A stretch of DNA of 64,000 nucleotides, taken from the NCBI GenBank assembly GCA_036504445.1, contig DASXVE010000024.1, positions 124,001 through 188,000 of the forward strand. The letters are read 5' to 3'. The notes under the pieces were generated by a model that saw nothing but the letters and a program-made list of their open reading frames with translations, did no database searches and had not been told where the DNA came from. Shown in pieces: positions 26,131 through 34,871 of this stretch. How positions within the stretch are numbered: the stretch's first letter is position 1; each line of letters starts with the position of its first letter. The position numbers and the translations under genes were made by a program. This stretch comes from Candidatus Aquicultor sp. GTDB taxonomy: Bacteria > Actinomycetota > Aquicultoria > Aquicultorales > Aquicultoraceae.

Positions 26131-26622
26131 TTAGAGCGTGATACCAAATACCTCCAGCTCTTCGAGTACGAGTTCGCACACCCGGTTCATTGATGCTGCA
26201 ACAGGCTCGGTGAGAATACAATCGTTCTCACGCACATCGCCCACTTGGATGCCAAAGACGACGACCTTAGGGCTAACCCCCATAAGCCTCGTATTGGTAA
26301 TCAGATAAGAGACACCCATGCCGTGAGTATTGGTCGACCTAAGGTTGGTAATTCCCGCCTCGTCAGGATCGAATTTGAACATGGTTCCCGGCGCCACACC
26401 ATTACCTGCATCGATCGCGTCGATAACGATGACAACATCGGATTCAAGAAAATGTCTGATAAGACCCATCCCTGCGGTACCGCCGGTAACCACATTAACG
26501 CCGTGCGAAGAAAGGACGGGAAGCAGGGCCTCTGCTACCGCAATGCCTATACCATCATCACCCATCAGCATGTTTCCAATGCCGATTACGCTGATTTTCG
26601 GCGCCTGCTTCCCATTAGCCAT
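26131..26622 (-). CDS. Hydrogenase maturation endopeptidase (HyaD/HybD family)
   Basis: A 163-residue protease that removes the C-terminal extension of the hydrogenase large subunit after metal insertion. Family features: GIGNMLMGDDGIGIAVAEAL (metal-binding Glu/Asp region), VVIVIDAIDAGNGVAPGT (second aspartate) and THGMGVSYLI (histidine ligand). AAGGGGG precedes the start. It is the first gene of the hydrogenase operon, 207 bases before the small-subunit start. It would have to recognise a selenocysteine-type C-terminus here. Confidence 0.9.
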   Translation of the reverse strand: MANGKQAPKISVIGIGNMLMGDDGIGIAVAEALLPVLSSHGVNVVTGGTAGMGLIRHFLESDVVIVIDAIDAGNGVAPGTMFKFDPDEAGITNLRSTNTHGMGVSYLITNTRLMGVSPKVVVFGIQVGDVRENDCILTEPVAASMNRVCELVLEELEVFGITL

Positions 26623-26809
26623 ATATGTACCCCCTTGCGATGCTGTATATTAGTCAGTCGCCAGCGTAACTTAGACGAGAATTCCGCGAGCAGGTACGCT
26701 GCTCATTGCGCGGCCTGCCGCTTATATACCCCTGTCGCACGGTTTTTCAACCTACGCGTAAAGTACGCTCTTTTAAATACCGGCTATCGGTAAACGTTAT
26801 GGGAAAATG

Positions 26810-26836
26810 AAACAGCAGGCCTTTGGCCTGCTGTTT
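26810..26836. terminator. 12-bp perfect hairpin
   Basis: AAACAGCAGGCC, loop TTT, GGCCTGCTGTTT. It lies between the hydrogenase operon start (minus) and the end of the SHOCT gene (minus), and so most likely ends the SHOCT gene transcript. Confidence 0.75.
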
Positions 26837-26905
26837 CCTAGGGGGTTTTCATGAGAGCTACCGTGAAAGCTCTTTGCGTATATTACTGCATGAGGTTCTC
26901 GTATA

Positions 26906-27181
26906 TTACTGCGTAAGTTCTTTCTTCCTTGCTGCGAACTCTTCCGTATCTATCTCTCCTCGGGCATATCTTTCTTTTAATATCTCGAGCGCCTTAGATT
27001 CACCGCCCGGTGCTACCGGTGCGGCGGGATGGCGCCCGCTGTACACACGTGCGGCATAAATAATTGCGCCGATGATGAGAGCCCAGAAAAGAAGCATTGA
27101 GATCATCATGACTAATCCTCCAATCTCAAAACCGCCCGGTGCTCCTTCAAAACCGTGCATCGCATAACCAAAACCGTGCAT
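26906..27181 (-). CDS. Small SHOCT-domain membrane protein
   Basis: A 91-residue protein with AGGAA immediately before the ATG and a better AAAAGGAAG upstream. A His/Met/Gly-rich start (MHGFGYAMHGFEGAPGG) is followed by one membrane helix (MMISMLLFWALIIGAIIYAA) and a C-terminal SHOCT motif (ALEILKERYARGEIDTEEFAARKKEL). Such proteins are common in anaerobic Gram-positive genomes, often near metal or redox genes; function unknown. Confidence 0.85.
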   Translation of the reverse strand: MHGFGYAMHGFEGAPGGFEIGGLVMMISMLLFWALIIGAIIYAARVYSGRHPAAPVAPGGESKALEILKERYARGEIDTEEFAARKKELTQ

Positions 27182-27314
27182 TTCCTATCACACTTCCTTT
27201 TAAAACGGTTAAGACGAATAATGCCGTCTCGTTATCTATTACTTTATGCTTTGTATATGAAGAAGATGTGAAGACGAAGTGTAGAGGTTGTGAATAATGT
27301 GCTTGCTTAAAGAA

Positions 27315-28157
27315 TTATTCGCGTGACCAAATGAGGACGACCGGTTCATCGGCTATCTGTAAGAGCTCTTTTACGATTGGCGCACGCTGCTCCTCAAAGT
27401 GCCCATGCCAGCCGATGGCGATAAGGTCGTCGCCGTTTTCTAAAGCAAAACTATTCATTACCTGGGCGGGGGACCCCTCTCGTTCAAACAAACGCAAGTC
27501 AATCCCTGGCGGACGGTGTTTATAGAAGCGCTCGACAAATTCCGAAGCCCATGCCGGCCAATCGTAGCGCGGGTGATCGAGATACTGGGGGATAACAAGC
27601 GTACCCGGCTCAACCGGGCGTTTCTCTCCCATAACGCCGATGTTGAGTACGTCGACCTCAGCGCCCGTAAGCTCCGCGAGCCGGAACACTTGGTCCATTA
27701 CTGCAGCTGCCGTCGGTGTACCGTCTTGCGGCACGACCATTTTACGCGGCGTCCAGGAAGCGTCGGGGATGAATTTCATGTCTGGGCGAATAACCATCAC
27801 TGGGTCGACGGCGCGGGTGACAACACCAAACGTTTTGCTTCCAACCAGGTGCTCCGGATTATATGAGTAGCCATGACTCGACATCACTATCATCTTCGTA
27901 TCTACGCCAGCGGCAAAACGCAACACACCATCGACAACATCCGACCCGATAATCTGGTGCAGTGAGAAATCCTTGATGTTGAGCTGTCCGAGTTTAAGAT
28001 GCTCTATAAGCTCCATCTCGGAGAGCGGCTCACCGGTGACATGTACGATGTAAAGCACCGCGTTCATAATGCGCGCCATTGCTTGTGCTGCACCAAGTGC
28101 GTTTGTAGCGATTCCCGATCCATCAAGCGGCACAATTACCGCCGGTCTCTCTCTCAT
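27315..28157 (-). CDS. Universal stress protein with two UspA domains
   Basis: A 280-residue tandem UspA protein. The ATG at 28157 is preferred because AAGGGGAG lies just before it. The first half begins RPAVIVPLDGSGIATNALGAAQA and ends in MIVMSSHGYS and KTFGVVTRAVDPVMVIRP. The second begins RKMVVPQDGTPTAAAVMDQVF and ends DLIAIGWHGHFEEQRAPIVKELLQIADEPVVLIW. The ATP-loop G-x2-G-x9-G(S/T) is incomplete in both halves. It lies 8 bases after the stop of the HAD-GH65 gene, so the two are probably cotranscribed. Confidence 0.88.
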   Translation of the reverse strand: MRERPAVIVPLDGSGIATNALGAAQAMARIMNAVLYIVHVTGEPLSEMELIEHLKLGQLNIKDFSLHQIIGSDVVDGVLRFAAGVDTKMIVMSSHGYSYNPEHLVGSKTFGVVTRAVDPVMVIRPDMKFIPDASWTPRKMVVPQDGTPTAAAVMDQVFRLAELTGAEVDVLNIGVMGEKRPVEPGTLVIPQYLDHPRYDWPAWASEFVERFYKHRPPGIDLRLFEREGSPAQVMNSFALENGDDLIAIGWHGHFEEQRAPIVKELLQIADEPVVLIWSRE

Positions 28158-28165
28158 AACTCCCC

Positions 28166-31100
28166 TTAGTCTTGAGTAAACTCCTGCCATGCGCTGACAT
28201 CCCATACCGCCCTATATACCGAATTTGACACCAGCTCCTTAGGCGGTCTTCCAAGTATCCCGACCACCGGTGGGGTACCGCTGCCTATGGTAAGTTTGAT
28301 TCGCCGCTCGCGCTCGACATCAAAGTGCAGCTCTGTTCCTCTGTAAACCAATGTAAAGGTCAGGCGCTTCCATTGTGCGGGAATCTTTGGATAAACATAA
28401 AGGCCATCATCATGCATATGCACTCCGCCAAACCCCATAATAATCTGCTGCCATAAACCGCCAAGTGCGGCGCCGTGCACGCCACCGGCGGCATTACCCA
28501 TATTATTTGATAGATCAATTGTACCGGCCTGGTGAAAATAACGCATAGCGAGCGCCTCAAGCCCGAGCCTGGCAGCAACAAGCCCGTAAATGCTGGGTGA
28601 AAGCGAGCTGCCGTGTGCGGTACGCCGTTCGTAATACTGATAATTTTCCTTTATGACTTGCTCGCTAAACTCATTGTCTAAGAGATACAAAAGCAGCACG
28701 ACATCGGCCTGCTTAACGAGCCTGGACGCTGCGGTTTCTTCCCGCCCGAGAATGGTGTCGAGCGGCGCCGTATGCGGTTCAAAAGCGTATACATCTATAT
28801 CCTTGAGCTTGAAATACCCTTCAAATTGCTCGATAATATTGCTGCCCTCATTCATATCACTGTACATGCGCGTCGCAACATCATCCCAGCGTACAAGCTC
28901 GGCATTGTCAAAGCTGACCTGATTCTTAAGCCCAAGCCATGCTTCCGGATGATGCGTTTTCATATATTCAACAGCATCGGCGGCGGCGCGGATATTCCAT
29001 GCAGCCATCAGATTGGTGTAAATGCTATCATTTACGATCTCGTGGTACTCATCCGGACCTTCAACATTGTAAATGTGGTAAACGCCATCCTTCTTCTCAG
29101 CTCGACTAGCCCAGAAACGCGCTGTCTCTATTAAAATCTCGGCGCCCGCGGAAACAAAGAAGTCGTCATCACGTGTGGATGTCCAGTACGTCCATACGCC
29201 GTATGCAACCGCCGAGTTGATATGCTGCTCCATCTTCCCTGAGAGAATCAAGATGACCTCTCCGGTAGGGGCGATAACGTATTCGGGCGTCATCTCCTCG
29301 CCCGTACTTGTCGATTCCCAGGCGTATAAAGCGCCCTTAAGGCTGAGCTCTTTTGCCTCTTTTCGTGCCCCGGAAAGTGTGTGGTAACGATACATAAGCA
29401 GAGCTCGTGCCGTCGGCGGATGTGTATAAATAAAGAACGGGAGCATGAATACTTCGGTATCCCAAAAGACGTGCCCTTTGTAGATGGTGCCGGTCAGTGT
29501 ACGTGCGCTGATCGAAACACGCCCATCAAACGGAGTTCCCGCGATTATCAGATGGTACGCGGCAAAATTCGCCCAAAGCTGTGCCTCCTCATCGCCTTCA
29601 ATCGTGATAGCGGCGACATCCCACCGGCTCAACCATTCGTCGATACTTTCTAAAAACAACTCATTAAAGCCGCACTTCGCAAACTCGAGTACTTGTTGGC
29701 TTGCCATGCGCACCGGCTCATTTACATCGCGCGTAGTGTAAATGCTCACGAATTTCTCGATCTCGACAGCTTGCCCTACGTCGGCCTGCCAACGCCAATC
29801 CTCGCTCACGCCGTACGCATCCGTAAACGTTAGATATGCGGGGGACACCGTACCCTGTGCAACCCTACTGAACTGCGCCTGCGCTATGGTGATATCGGAT
29901 TGCCGGGTCTTCGTCGTAATCAACACGCCTCTGCCGTCGCTCAATGTTCGCATCTCACCCGGTTTAAGCAAGATATCGGCACGTTGACAAACCTCGATTC
30001 CGGTTTCAACCCGTATCTCGCCGCGGTAGTTCTCCGGCTCTACTATGATCTTCATGGCGAATGCATGCGGGTTCGCAAGCGATGCAAAGCGCACGGTATG
30101 TACCCGGGTGATTTTACCGCCGTCACCGCGGTGCCGCCAGAATCGCCACATGGCGCCCTTTTTCATATCCAACATGCGGCGGTGCTCTATAACATTTCGT
30201 CCATTATCGAGCGCAAGCTGCTTACCGTCGACATATATCTTGCCGTACACCCAATCGGGAACAAGCACCAGCTCTTCGATTTCGCCCGGGGCCGTGCGAT
30301 CGAATACCCCCGCTAAGAGCGTCCCCGGTTCAGATTCAGGGCGTCGCTCCTCAAGCGAGCCCCGCGTACCTAAATACCCGTTTCCAATAGTAAATAGCGA
30401 TTCAATTTCGTGTTCTCTAAGCGGCTCGTATCCGTCATTGGTAAGTAAAAACGCCGGGTCTTCGGTAAGCGAAAGTTTACGCTGTAGCTCGACCTGGCCT
30501 CTAATAATTTCCAGAAAACACGCCGGTCCACCGCCGGTATGCAAAATACCTTCAGGAACACCGTTCGGCTCCTTGCCTACCGAGACATAGGTTATGCCGG
30601 GAATGTCCTTGAAGTATGTCCGGAAATCGCTTCCCTCAAAACCGGCGATCGGCCCAAACTCATCGCCAAGGACAAGGATATCCGTAAAGGGGATATTCCG
30701 CTTCTTGGCCAGATCGTTTATCACCCACATCATCGAGTCTGATTTATCGGTCAGCCCCACCTCGACGTGTTTGACATCGCTCGTAAGCCTCGCGTCATTA
30801 AGACCGAACTCACGCGAATACTTCTCGGCTAAACCGTACGCACCCTTAATCCCTTCAAGATACCCAGAATTTTTCAGCCGCTCTTCGGTCTTGACAAGCA
30901 ACTCGCCGATTTGCGATTTGGGAGGATTCTCCCACTCCGGGATAAGGTCGATCTTTCGCCGGTTGAGGCGATTGTACACTATATCGATTGGTATATTTGT
31001 CTTGCTCTCGATATCGTGTTTTACCGCTTCGGCGACTTTGCTGAGGAGCTCTTCCTCTTTATCCGTCGCTTCACGGCGATAGAGAAGCACCGGTTCGGAA

Positions 31101-31384
31101 TAGTCATCGAACCCGAAAACCTCCGACCCGCGATTGGTACAAATAAACAGGTTTTTCTTGTGCGGGCCGTTAATAAGTGAGCTGAACTGGCGATTGATGT
31201 TGCCAAAGTTAGTCCCCGTAATAACAACGATATAGACCCCAAATTTCAGAAGCTCTTCCAGAGTATGAGCGACTTCAGTGGCATCAACACTTCGATTTTC
31301 AACAGCTGTCCCATCCCAGTCAAACGCTATTATTTTATAGGGATGTTTCTCAATCTGTGGGAATTTGTTTAAGCACGTACTCAA
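28166..31384 (-). CDS. HAD phosphatase fused to GH65 disaccharide phosphorylase/hydrolase
   Basis: A 1072-residue fusion starting at TTG. Residues 1-290 are a HAD-IIB domain: motif I AFDWDGTAVENR, motif II VVITGTN, and motif IV LVLGDEFGPIAGFEGSD. Residues 320-1060 are a GH65 enzyme: LFTIGNGYLGTRGSLEE at the N-terminal domain, HVFWDTEVFMLPFF, VEGPDEYHEIVNDSIYTN with the catalytic glutamate, and HAAALGG-like GVHGAALGGLWQQIIMGFGG. The combination should split a glucose disaccharide such as trehalose or its phosphate and dephosphorylate a sugar phosphate. Order resembles mycobacterial OtsB1 rather than the GH65-phosphoglucomutase fusions. Exact substrate not determined by sequence. Confidence 0.88.
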   Translation of the reverse strand: MSTCLNKFPQIEKHPYKIIAFDWDGTAVENRSVDATEVAHTLEELLKFGVYIVVITGTNFGNINRQFSSLINGPHKKNLFICTNRGSEVFGFDDYSEPVLLYRREATDKEEELLSKVAEAVKHDIESKTNIPIDIVYNRLNRRKIDLIPEWENPPKSQIGELLVKTEERLKNSGYLEGIKGAYGLAEKYSREFGLNDARLTSDVKHVEVGLTDKSDSMMWVINDLAKKRNIPFTDILVLGDEFGPIAGFEGSDFRTYFKDIPGITYVSVGKEPNGVPEGILHTGGGPACFLEIIRGQVELQRKLSLTEDPAFLLTNDGYEPLREHEIESLFTIGNGYLGTRGSLEERRPESEPGTLLAGVFDRTAPGEIEELVLVPDWVYGKIYVDGKQLALDNGRNVIEHRRMLDMKKGAMWRFWRHRGDGGKITRVHTVRFASLANPHAFAMKIIVEPENYRGEIRVETGIEVCQRADILLKPGEMRTLSDGRGVLITTKTRQSDITIAQAQFSRVAQGTVSPAYLTFTDAYGVSEDWRWQADVGQAVEIEKFVSIYTTRDVNEPVRMASQQVLEFAKCGFNELFLESIDEWLSRWDVAAITIEGDEEAQLWANFAAYHLIIAGTPFDGRVSISARTLTGTIYKGHVFWDTEVFMLPFFIYTHPPTARALLMYRYHTLSGARKEAKELSLKGALYAWESTSTGEEMTPEYVIAPTGEVILILSGKMEQHINSAVAYGVWTYWTSTRDDDFFVSAGAEILIETARFWASRAEKKDGVYHIYNVEGPDEYHEIVNDSIYTNLMAAWNIRAAADAVEYMKTHHPEAWLGLKNQVSFDNAELVRWDDVATRMYSDMNEGSNIIEQFEGYFKLKDIDVYAFEPHTAPLDTILGREETAASRLVKQADVVLLLYLLDNEFSEQVIKENYQYYERRTAHGSSLSPSIYGLVAARLGLEALAMRYFHQAGTIDLSNNMGNAAGGVHGAALGGLWQQIIMGFGGVHMHDDGLYVYPKIPAQWKRLTFTLVYRGTELHFDVERERRIKLTIGSGTPPVVGILGRPPKELVSNSVYRAVWDVSAWQEFTQD

Positions 31385-31800
31385 CGCGTGTACCCCGCTC
31401 CTTAGTTGATGTCATCAATATTACTATCCTTACCCAAATATGGCGGCCTTATACCGCCGTTTGGGTTACAGCCTGCCCCAGAAACGGTTGTTCGCAACTG
31501 CCGCCATTTCCAGCCGGAAATCATAAGGCATTATAGTAATGTATCCAAGTGTCTATATAAAGTGCAAGCGCGAAAATAAAGAATCTATCAGGTATTATAT
31601 GCCTCATCGAAAAACCCGTATAACATGTATGCATTTAAGCAGTAGATGTGGATATGTAGCGTGATCCGCTGATGAGGCAAACCCGGAATACATTGGCCAT
31701 CAAGGAGAACATCTAATGGCTATGGTATGAGAGGGTAAAGCTATGGCGCAGAACTAAATGCCTAAAAGAGATAGCATACCGAACAATAGCTAATATAGCA
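31385..31800. other. Intergenic stretch of 416 bases with hairpins
   Basis: No gene seen. Read on the minus strand it contains a TATAAT box (31538-31533) upstream of the HAD-GH65 gene, then a composite hairpin at 31466-31432 (ACCCAAA..TTTGGGT enclosing GGCGG..CCGCC) in what would be the 5' leader. Further out, GCCTCATC (31601-31608) and GATGAGGC (31671-31678) form an 8-bp inverted repeat around 62 bases. These have no assigned function. Confidence 0.5.
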
Positions 31801-33807
31801 CTAAGCGGCAGGGTGCTGGCTAGAACTGACAATAATCTTGTTTCTACCCGTTTTCTTCGCCCGATAGAGAGCCATATCGGCTTCCTTTATAACCTGCTGG
31901 CCGCTCCTTTCCTCACCGGCATCGGCAAAAGCGATACCGATACTGACAGAGTTATAAATCTCATTGCCCTCGTAAACGCAGGGCTGCTGTTCGATTGATG
32001 TCCTTATTCGCTCGGCAACAACCACAGCATCGTGCAACTCAATTTGCTCAAGCAACACGATAAACTCGTCGCCCGCGAAGCGAACAACAACATCATGCAA
32101 ACGCTTATCCTGGATGATAATGCGGACTACGTGCTGCAAGACCGCGTCTCCCGCAAGATGCCCGTATGTATCGTTGATGCCTTTAAAGTTATCGATATCA
32201 AGAATCATGCAAGCGTAAGCGACTTTAGGATCTCTGCGATTCGCAAATTCTCCTTCAAAGTGCTCATCTAGGTAACGGCGGTTATAGACGCCGGTAAGCA
32301 TATCCGTATAGCTGAGCGTTTCAAAATGCGACTTGACTTCTTCCGATTGAGACAACTGCTCAAGCAACAGGTTGAGCTCATAGTTCTTGGCATCGAGCTG
32401 TTTGTTTTGTGATATCAGCTCTTCGGTAAGAGCTACTTGCTCTTCCTCACGGTCGCGCAATGCCAGAATCATTTTGTTGAACGATGCAGAGAGATCACCG
32501 ATCTCATCACGGCTCCCGACCTCGAGCAACTGGTTATAATCGCCGTGTGCCACCCGTTTGGCGCCCTTCGACAATTCGACAAGCGGTTTACCGGTTCTTC
32601 TTGAATAATAGAGTGCGAGCAGCACGGAGCCGAATAGTATTAAGAGCGCCAACGCTATAACTTCTCGGATAAGAGTATTTGCTACTGCCATCATCTGCTC
32701 ATTTGTCTGTTTAATATCCGCAAGAATCTCTTGTTCCGAAACAACCAGGCAAATGATAAAGCTCGTGTTGGCTATCCGATGCAGGTAGACGAATTTTGGC
32801 TCATGATTGATGGTTGTGCGCACCAGAAATGGTTTCTGCGATTTAGTCTTTGCCATGACTTGATAAAACGCACTATTCTTATCTTTTAGGAGATTAAGCC
32901 CATCGGGTTTCATACCTTTGCGCCACCCCAGGTCTTTGGCGGCACGCTCCGGGAATCCAAGTACATCACCAGACGTATTAGCAAGAAACGCGTATCCGAA
33001 TTTACCGACCTTGAGGTTGAGAATTCCATCGACGATCTGCTTCGTTGTTATATCGAGAGCTGCAACGCCCATCATTTTGTTGTGTACATATACCGGTGAG
33101 CAGACCGAGAACATCCAACCATTTCCGCCTGGATCGAAATAGACATCGGTCCATTTCGTTAAGCGCTCCGGGTCATGTTTTGAATCTACGACATAGTAGA
33201 ACGGGTATTCCGGCCAGTTGCCGAAAGGATCAAGAACGCCTGCCTCCACAGCTTCAACAATTGACGGACCATGGTTCGACATAAAACCGCGGACTACCGA
33301 GTCGCGGGTTACATAGTAACTGTAAACTACCTCGGAGTGTTGTTTTGAAATTTGCTTAAGTGTTGGTAAAAGCTCGTTGAGCGAATCAACTTCCCGCTTA
33401 AAGCCTGGGGTAAGCTTATTGCGACCGCTGACATAGAGATCCCCCTCTGTGTCGGCGTTACTGTCGCCATAATATACACCGCTTTTGTCATGAATAATTT
33501 TGCCGACCGGGTAGGTAGGTTTCCACGGACGGGGCCTCAAGTATAACGATTCAACCGATTGGCGAAGCAATTGGGTTTCACTTGCCAATGCGTCCATTTT
33601 AAGCTCGACATAATCGGCTTGTTGGTTCGATAGGCGCCCCATCATCATTTTAGCCCTAACAACTAGCGCTTGCGAAGAGGCAGAAATAAAAGAGTGCCTA
33701 ATATAATCAATGCGATTCGCAAAGATTAAAGTTATAGCAGTCGCCGGGATGAAGCATGCTAGCAGAATAATTACAGTAAGTTTTGTCCGTATACTGTTAA
33801 TTTGCAT
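31801..33807 (-). CDS. Membrane diguanylate cyclase with Cache sensor, HAMP and GGDEF domains
   Basis: A 668-residue signalling enzyme making cyclic di-GMP. The ATG at 33807 (MQINSIRTK) is preferred, with GGAG 7 bases upstream. Layout: membrane helix (TVIILLACFIPATAITLIF), extracytoplasmic double-Cache region of about 330 residues, second membrane helix, HAMP (SRRTGKPLVELSKGAKRVAHGD), coiled coil, GGDEF. The active motif is AGDEF (RFAGDEFIVLL), a common active variant, and an inhibitory I-site RLHD lies five residues before it. The periplasmic Cache domain suggests sensing of a small extracellular ligand. Confidence 0.9.
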   Translation of the reverse strand: MQINSIRTKLTVIILLACFIPATAITLIFANRIDYIRHSFISASSQALVVRAKMMMGRLSNQQADYVELKMDALASETQLLRQSVESLYLRPRPWKPTYPVGKIIHDKSGVYYGDSNADTEGDLYVSGRNKLTPGFKREVDSLNELLPTLKQISKQHSEVVYSYYVTRDSVVRGFMSNHGPSIVEAVEAGVLDPFGNWPEYPFYYVVDSKHDPERLTKWTDVYFDPGGNGWMFSVCSPVYVHNKMMGVAALDITTKQIVDGILNLKVGKFGYAFLANTSGDVLGFPERAAKDLGWRKGMKPDGLNLLKDKNSAFYQVMAKTKSQKPFLVRTTINHEPKFVYLHRIANTSFIICLVVSEQEILADIKQTNEQMMAVANTLIREVIALALLILFGSVLLALYYSRRTGKPLVELSKGAKRVAHGDYNQLLEVGSRDEIGDLSASFNKMILALRDREEEQVALTEELISQNKQLDAKNYELNLLLEQLSQSEEVKSHFETLSYTDMLTGVYNRRYLDEHFEGEFANRRDPKVAYACMILDIDNFKGINDTYGHLAGDAVLQHVVRIIIQDKRLHDVVVRFAGDEFIVLLEQIELHDAVVVAERIRTSIEQQPCVYEGNEIYNSVSIGIAFADAGEERSGQQVIKEADMALYRAKKTGRNKIIVSSSQHPAA

Positions 33808-33887
33808 ATTTTCTCCGATGGTAATTACATATGCATTACCACGTATATCGGACAAAAATGCTTAAGCTTAAGGAGTTTTAGGTAAAG

Positions 33888-33952
33888 TCCCGCTGTAGCC
33901 AAGGCCTTTAAGAACGAAACTTTGGAGAGCGTTTGCTACAGCAGAGGCGGGA
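33888..33952 (-). other. Candidate structured leader RNA upstream of the diguanylate cyclase
   Basis: TCCCGC/GCGGGA (outer) and GCTGTAGC/GCTACAGC (inner) can form nested stems with an internal CCAA(A)G/CTTTGG helix. Read on the minus strand this lies 80 to 145 bases before the diguanylate cyclase start. It contains GCAAAC, CCAAAG and GGCUACAGCGGG blocks loosely reminiscent of cyclic-di-GMP-I riboswitch parts, but the GACGCAAAGC core is not present as such. Treated only as a structured element. Confidence 0.3.
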
Positions 33953-33964
33953 ATCGTAGTGTTA

Positions 33965-34093
33965 ACTGCACGCACAGCAGGAAAAGTTGGGAGTGCGCTC
34001 GACTCCCTTAGTAAGAAATAGGTGGCGAGCTTCAGCCGTGATCTCTGCTTTACGCGCCTGAGAAGATTTTCTGATGCGAATCATACGGGCCAT
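33965..34093 (-). pseudogene. N-terminal remnant of a TetR-family regulator
   Basis: A 42-residue frame beginning MARMIRIRKSSQARKAEITAEARHLF and ending in KGVERTPNFSCCACS. The first 35 residues are the standard start of a TetR helix-turn-helix (RKAEI..AAxxLFxxKGYExT), after which homology ends abruptly. It starts 3 bases after the stop of the methyltransferase gene, in the position of a cotranscribed regulator. Confidence 0.6.
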
Positions 34094-34096
34094 CCG

Positions 34097-34669
34097 TCAC
34101 TCCGGTTTCGTAAACATGCCGGTAAATACATCGCCAAATAGCCTGGTATGGCTTATGGATGACGAAATTTCATGTAAGCCCGCTCGGGCCATAATGCTTT
34201 TGACCTCATCCGCAATTATACCATGAGTATCGCTCATCGGTTCACGTATATAGATCGCGCCGTTATCTGCAAGCGTTTGGGAAAGTGCTCGTACTGTTTC
34301 GGCGCGCAGTTGCGGCTCAATGTCATGTAGGACAAAATGGATAACTATCGCATCAAACGAGCGCCCTTGAAGCGTACCCTGTATGACATCGCCAAGCATG
34401 AAGTCTACATTAGGATAATGCTGCAACCGCCGTTTTGCTGTCTTCGTCCAGGCGTCGGATACATCCGCACATGTAAGGTGCCCTCCGTCCATCAAAAGGT
34501 TGGGCGCCAAATAGCGCCCGGCAACACCGGACCCGGCCCCAAAATCAAGCACACACTCATTTCCCTTAAGCATGAGACTCTGTATGTATTGTTTATACAA
34601 AGGGGCCACGATAGGCTCGAGGGCAAGAGTTAGCAAAACCTCGCCGGTGCCAGGCTCTTTATTGCTCAT
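34097..34669 (-). CDS. Class I SAM-dependent methyltransferase
   Basis: A 190-residue methyltransferase. The ATG at 34669 was selected (GGTGGAG 11 bases upstream). The SAM motif I is VLDFGAGSGVAGRYLA, followed by LTCADVSDAW (motif I acidic strand end), FMLGDVIQGTL and FDAIVIHFVLHDI (motif II region). The substrate is unknown; the fold matches small-molecule methyltransferases of the UbiE/Methyltransf_11 or _25 type. Its TGA stop is followed at once by a TetR remnant. Confidence 0.88.
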   Translation of the reverse strand: MSNKEPGTGEVLLTLALEPIVAPLYKQYIQSLMLKGNECVLDFGAGSGVAGRYLAPNLLMDGGHLTCADVSDAWTKTAKRRLQHYPNVDFMLGDVIQGTLQGRSFDAIVIHFVLHDIEPQLRAETVRALSQTLADNGAIYIREPMSDTHGIIADEVKSIMARAGLHEISSSISHTRLFGDVFTGMFTKPE

Positions 34670-34871
34670 ATGTTCGTTAACTCCACCTTCGGCTACGCGC
34701 ATATTACTTTACCGATACCCAATTCAATATAAATTAATGCCATACATACCCTACAATCCCTCGAATCTTATTAAACCGAGTGTTGTTCAAAGCCGGGCGA
34801 TTAGGGGAACGTATGCATATACGACGCGAAGCTCGCTTAAAGCTCTATAGCCGGTAGGTGGGATAGTAATT

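Noticed and set aside
33888-33952. Calling the diguanylate cyclase leader a c-di-GMP-I riboswitch
   Set aside because: Only loose matches to short conserved blocks; the central GACGCAAAGC segment and tetraloop-receptor pair are not seen. Left as an unnamed structured element.
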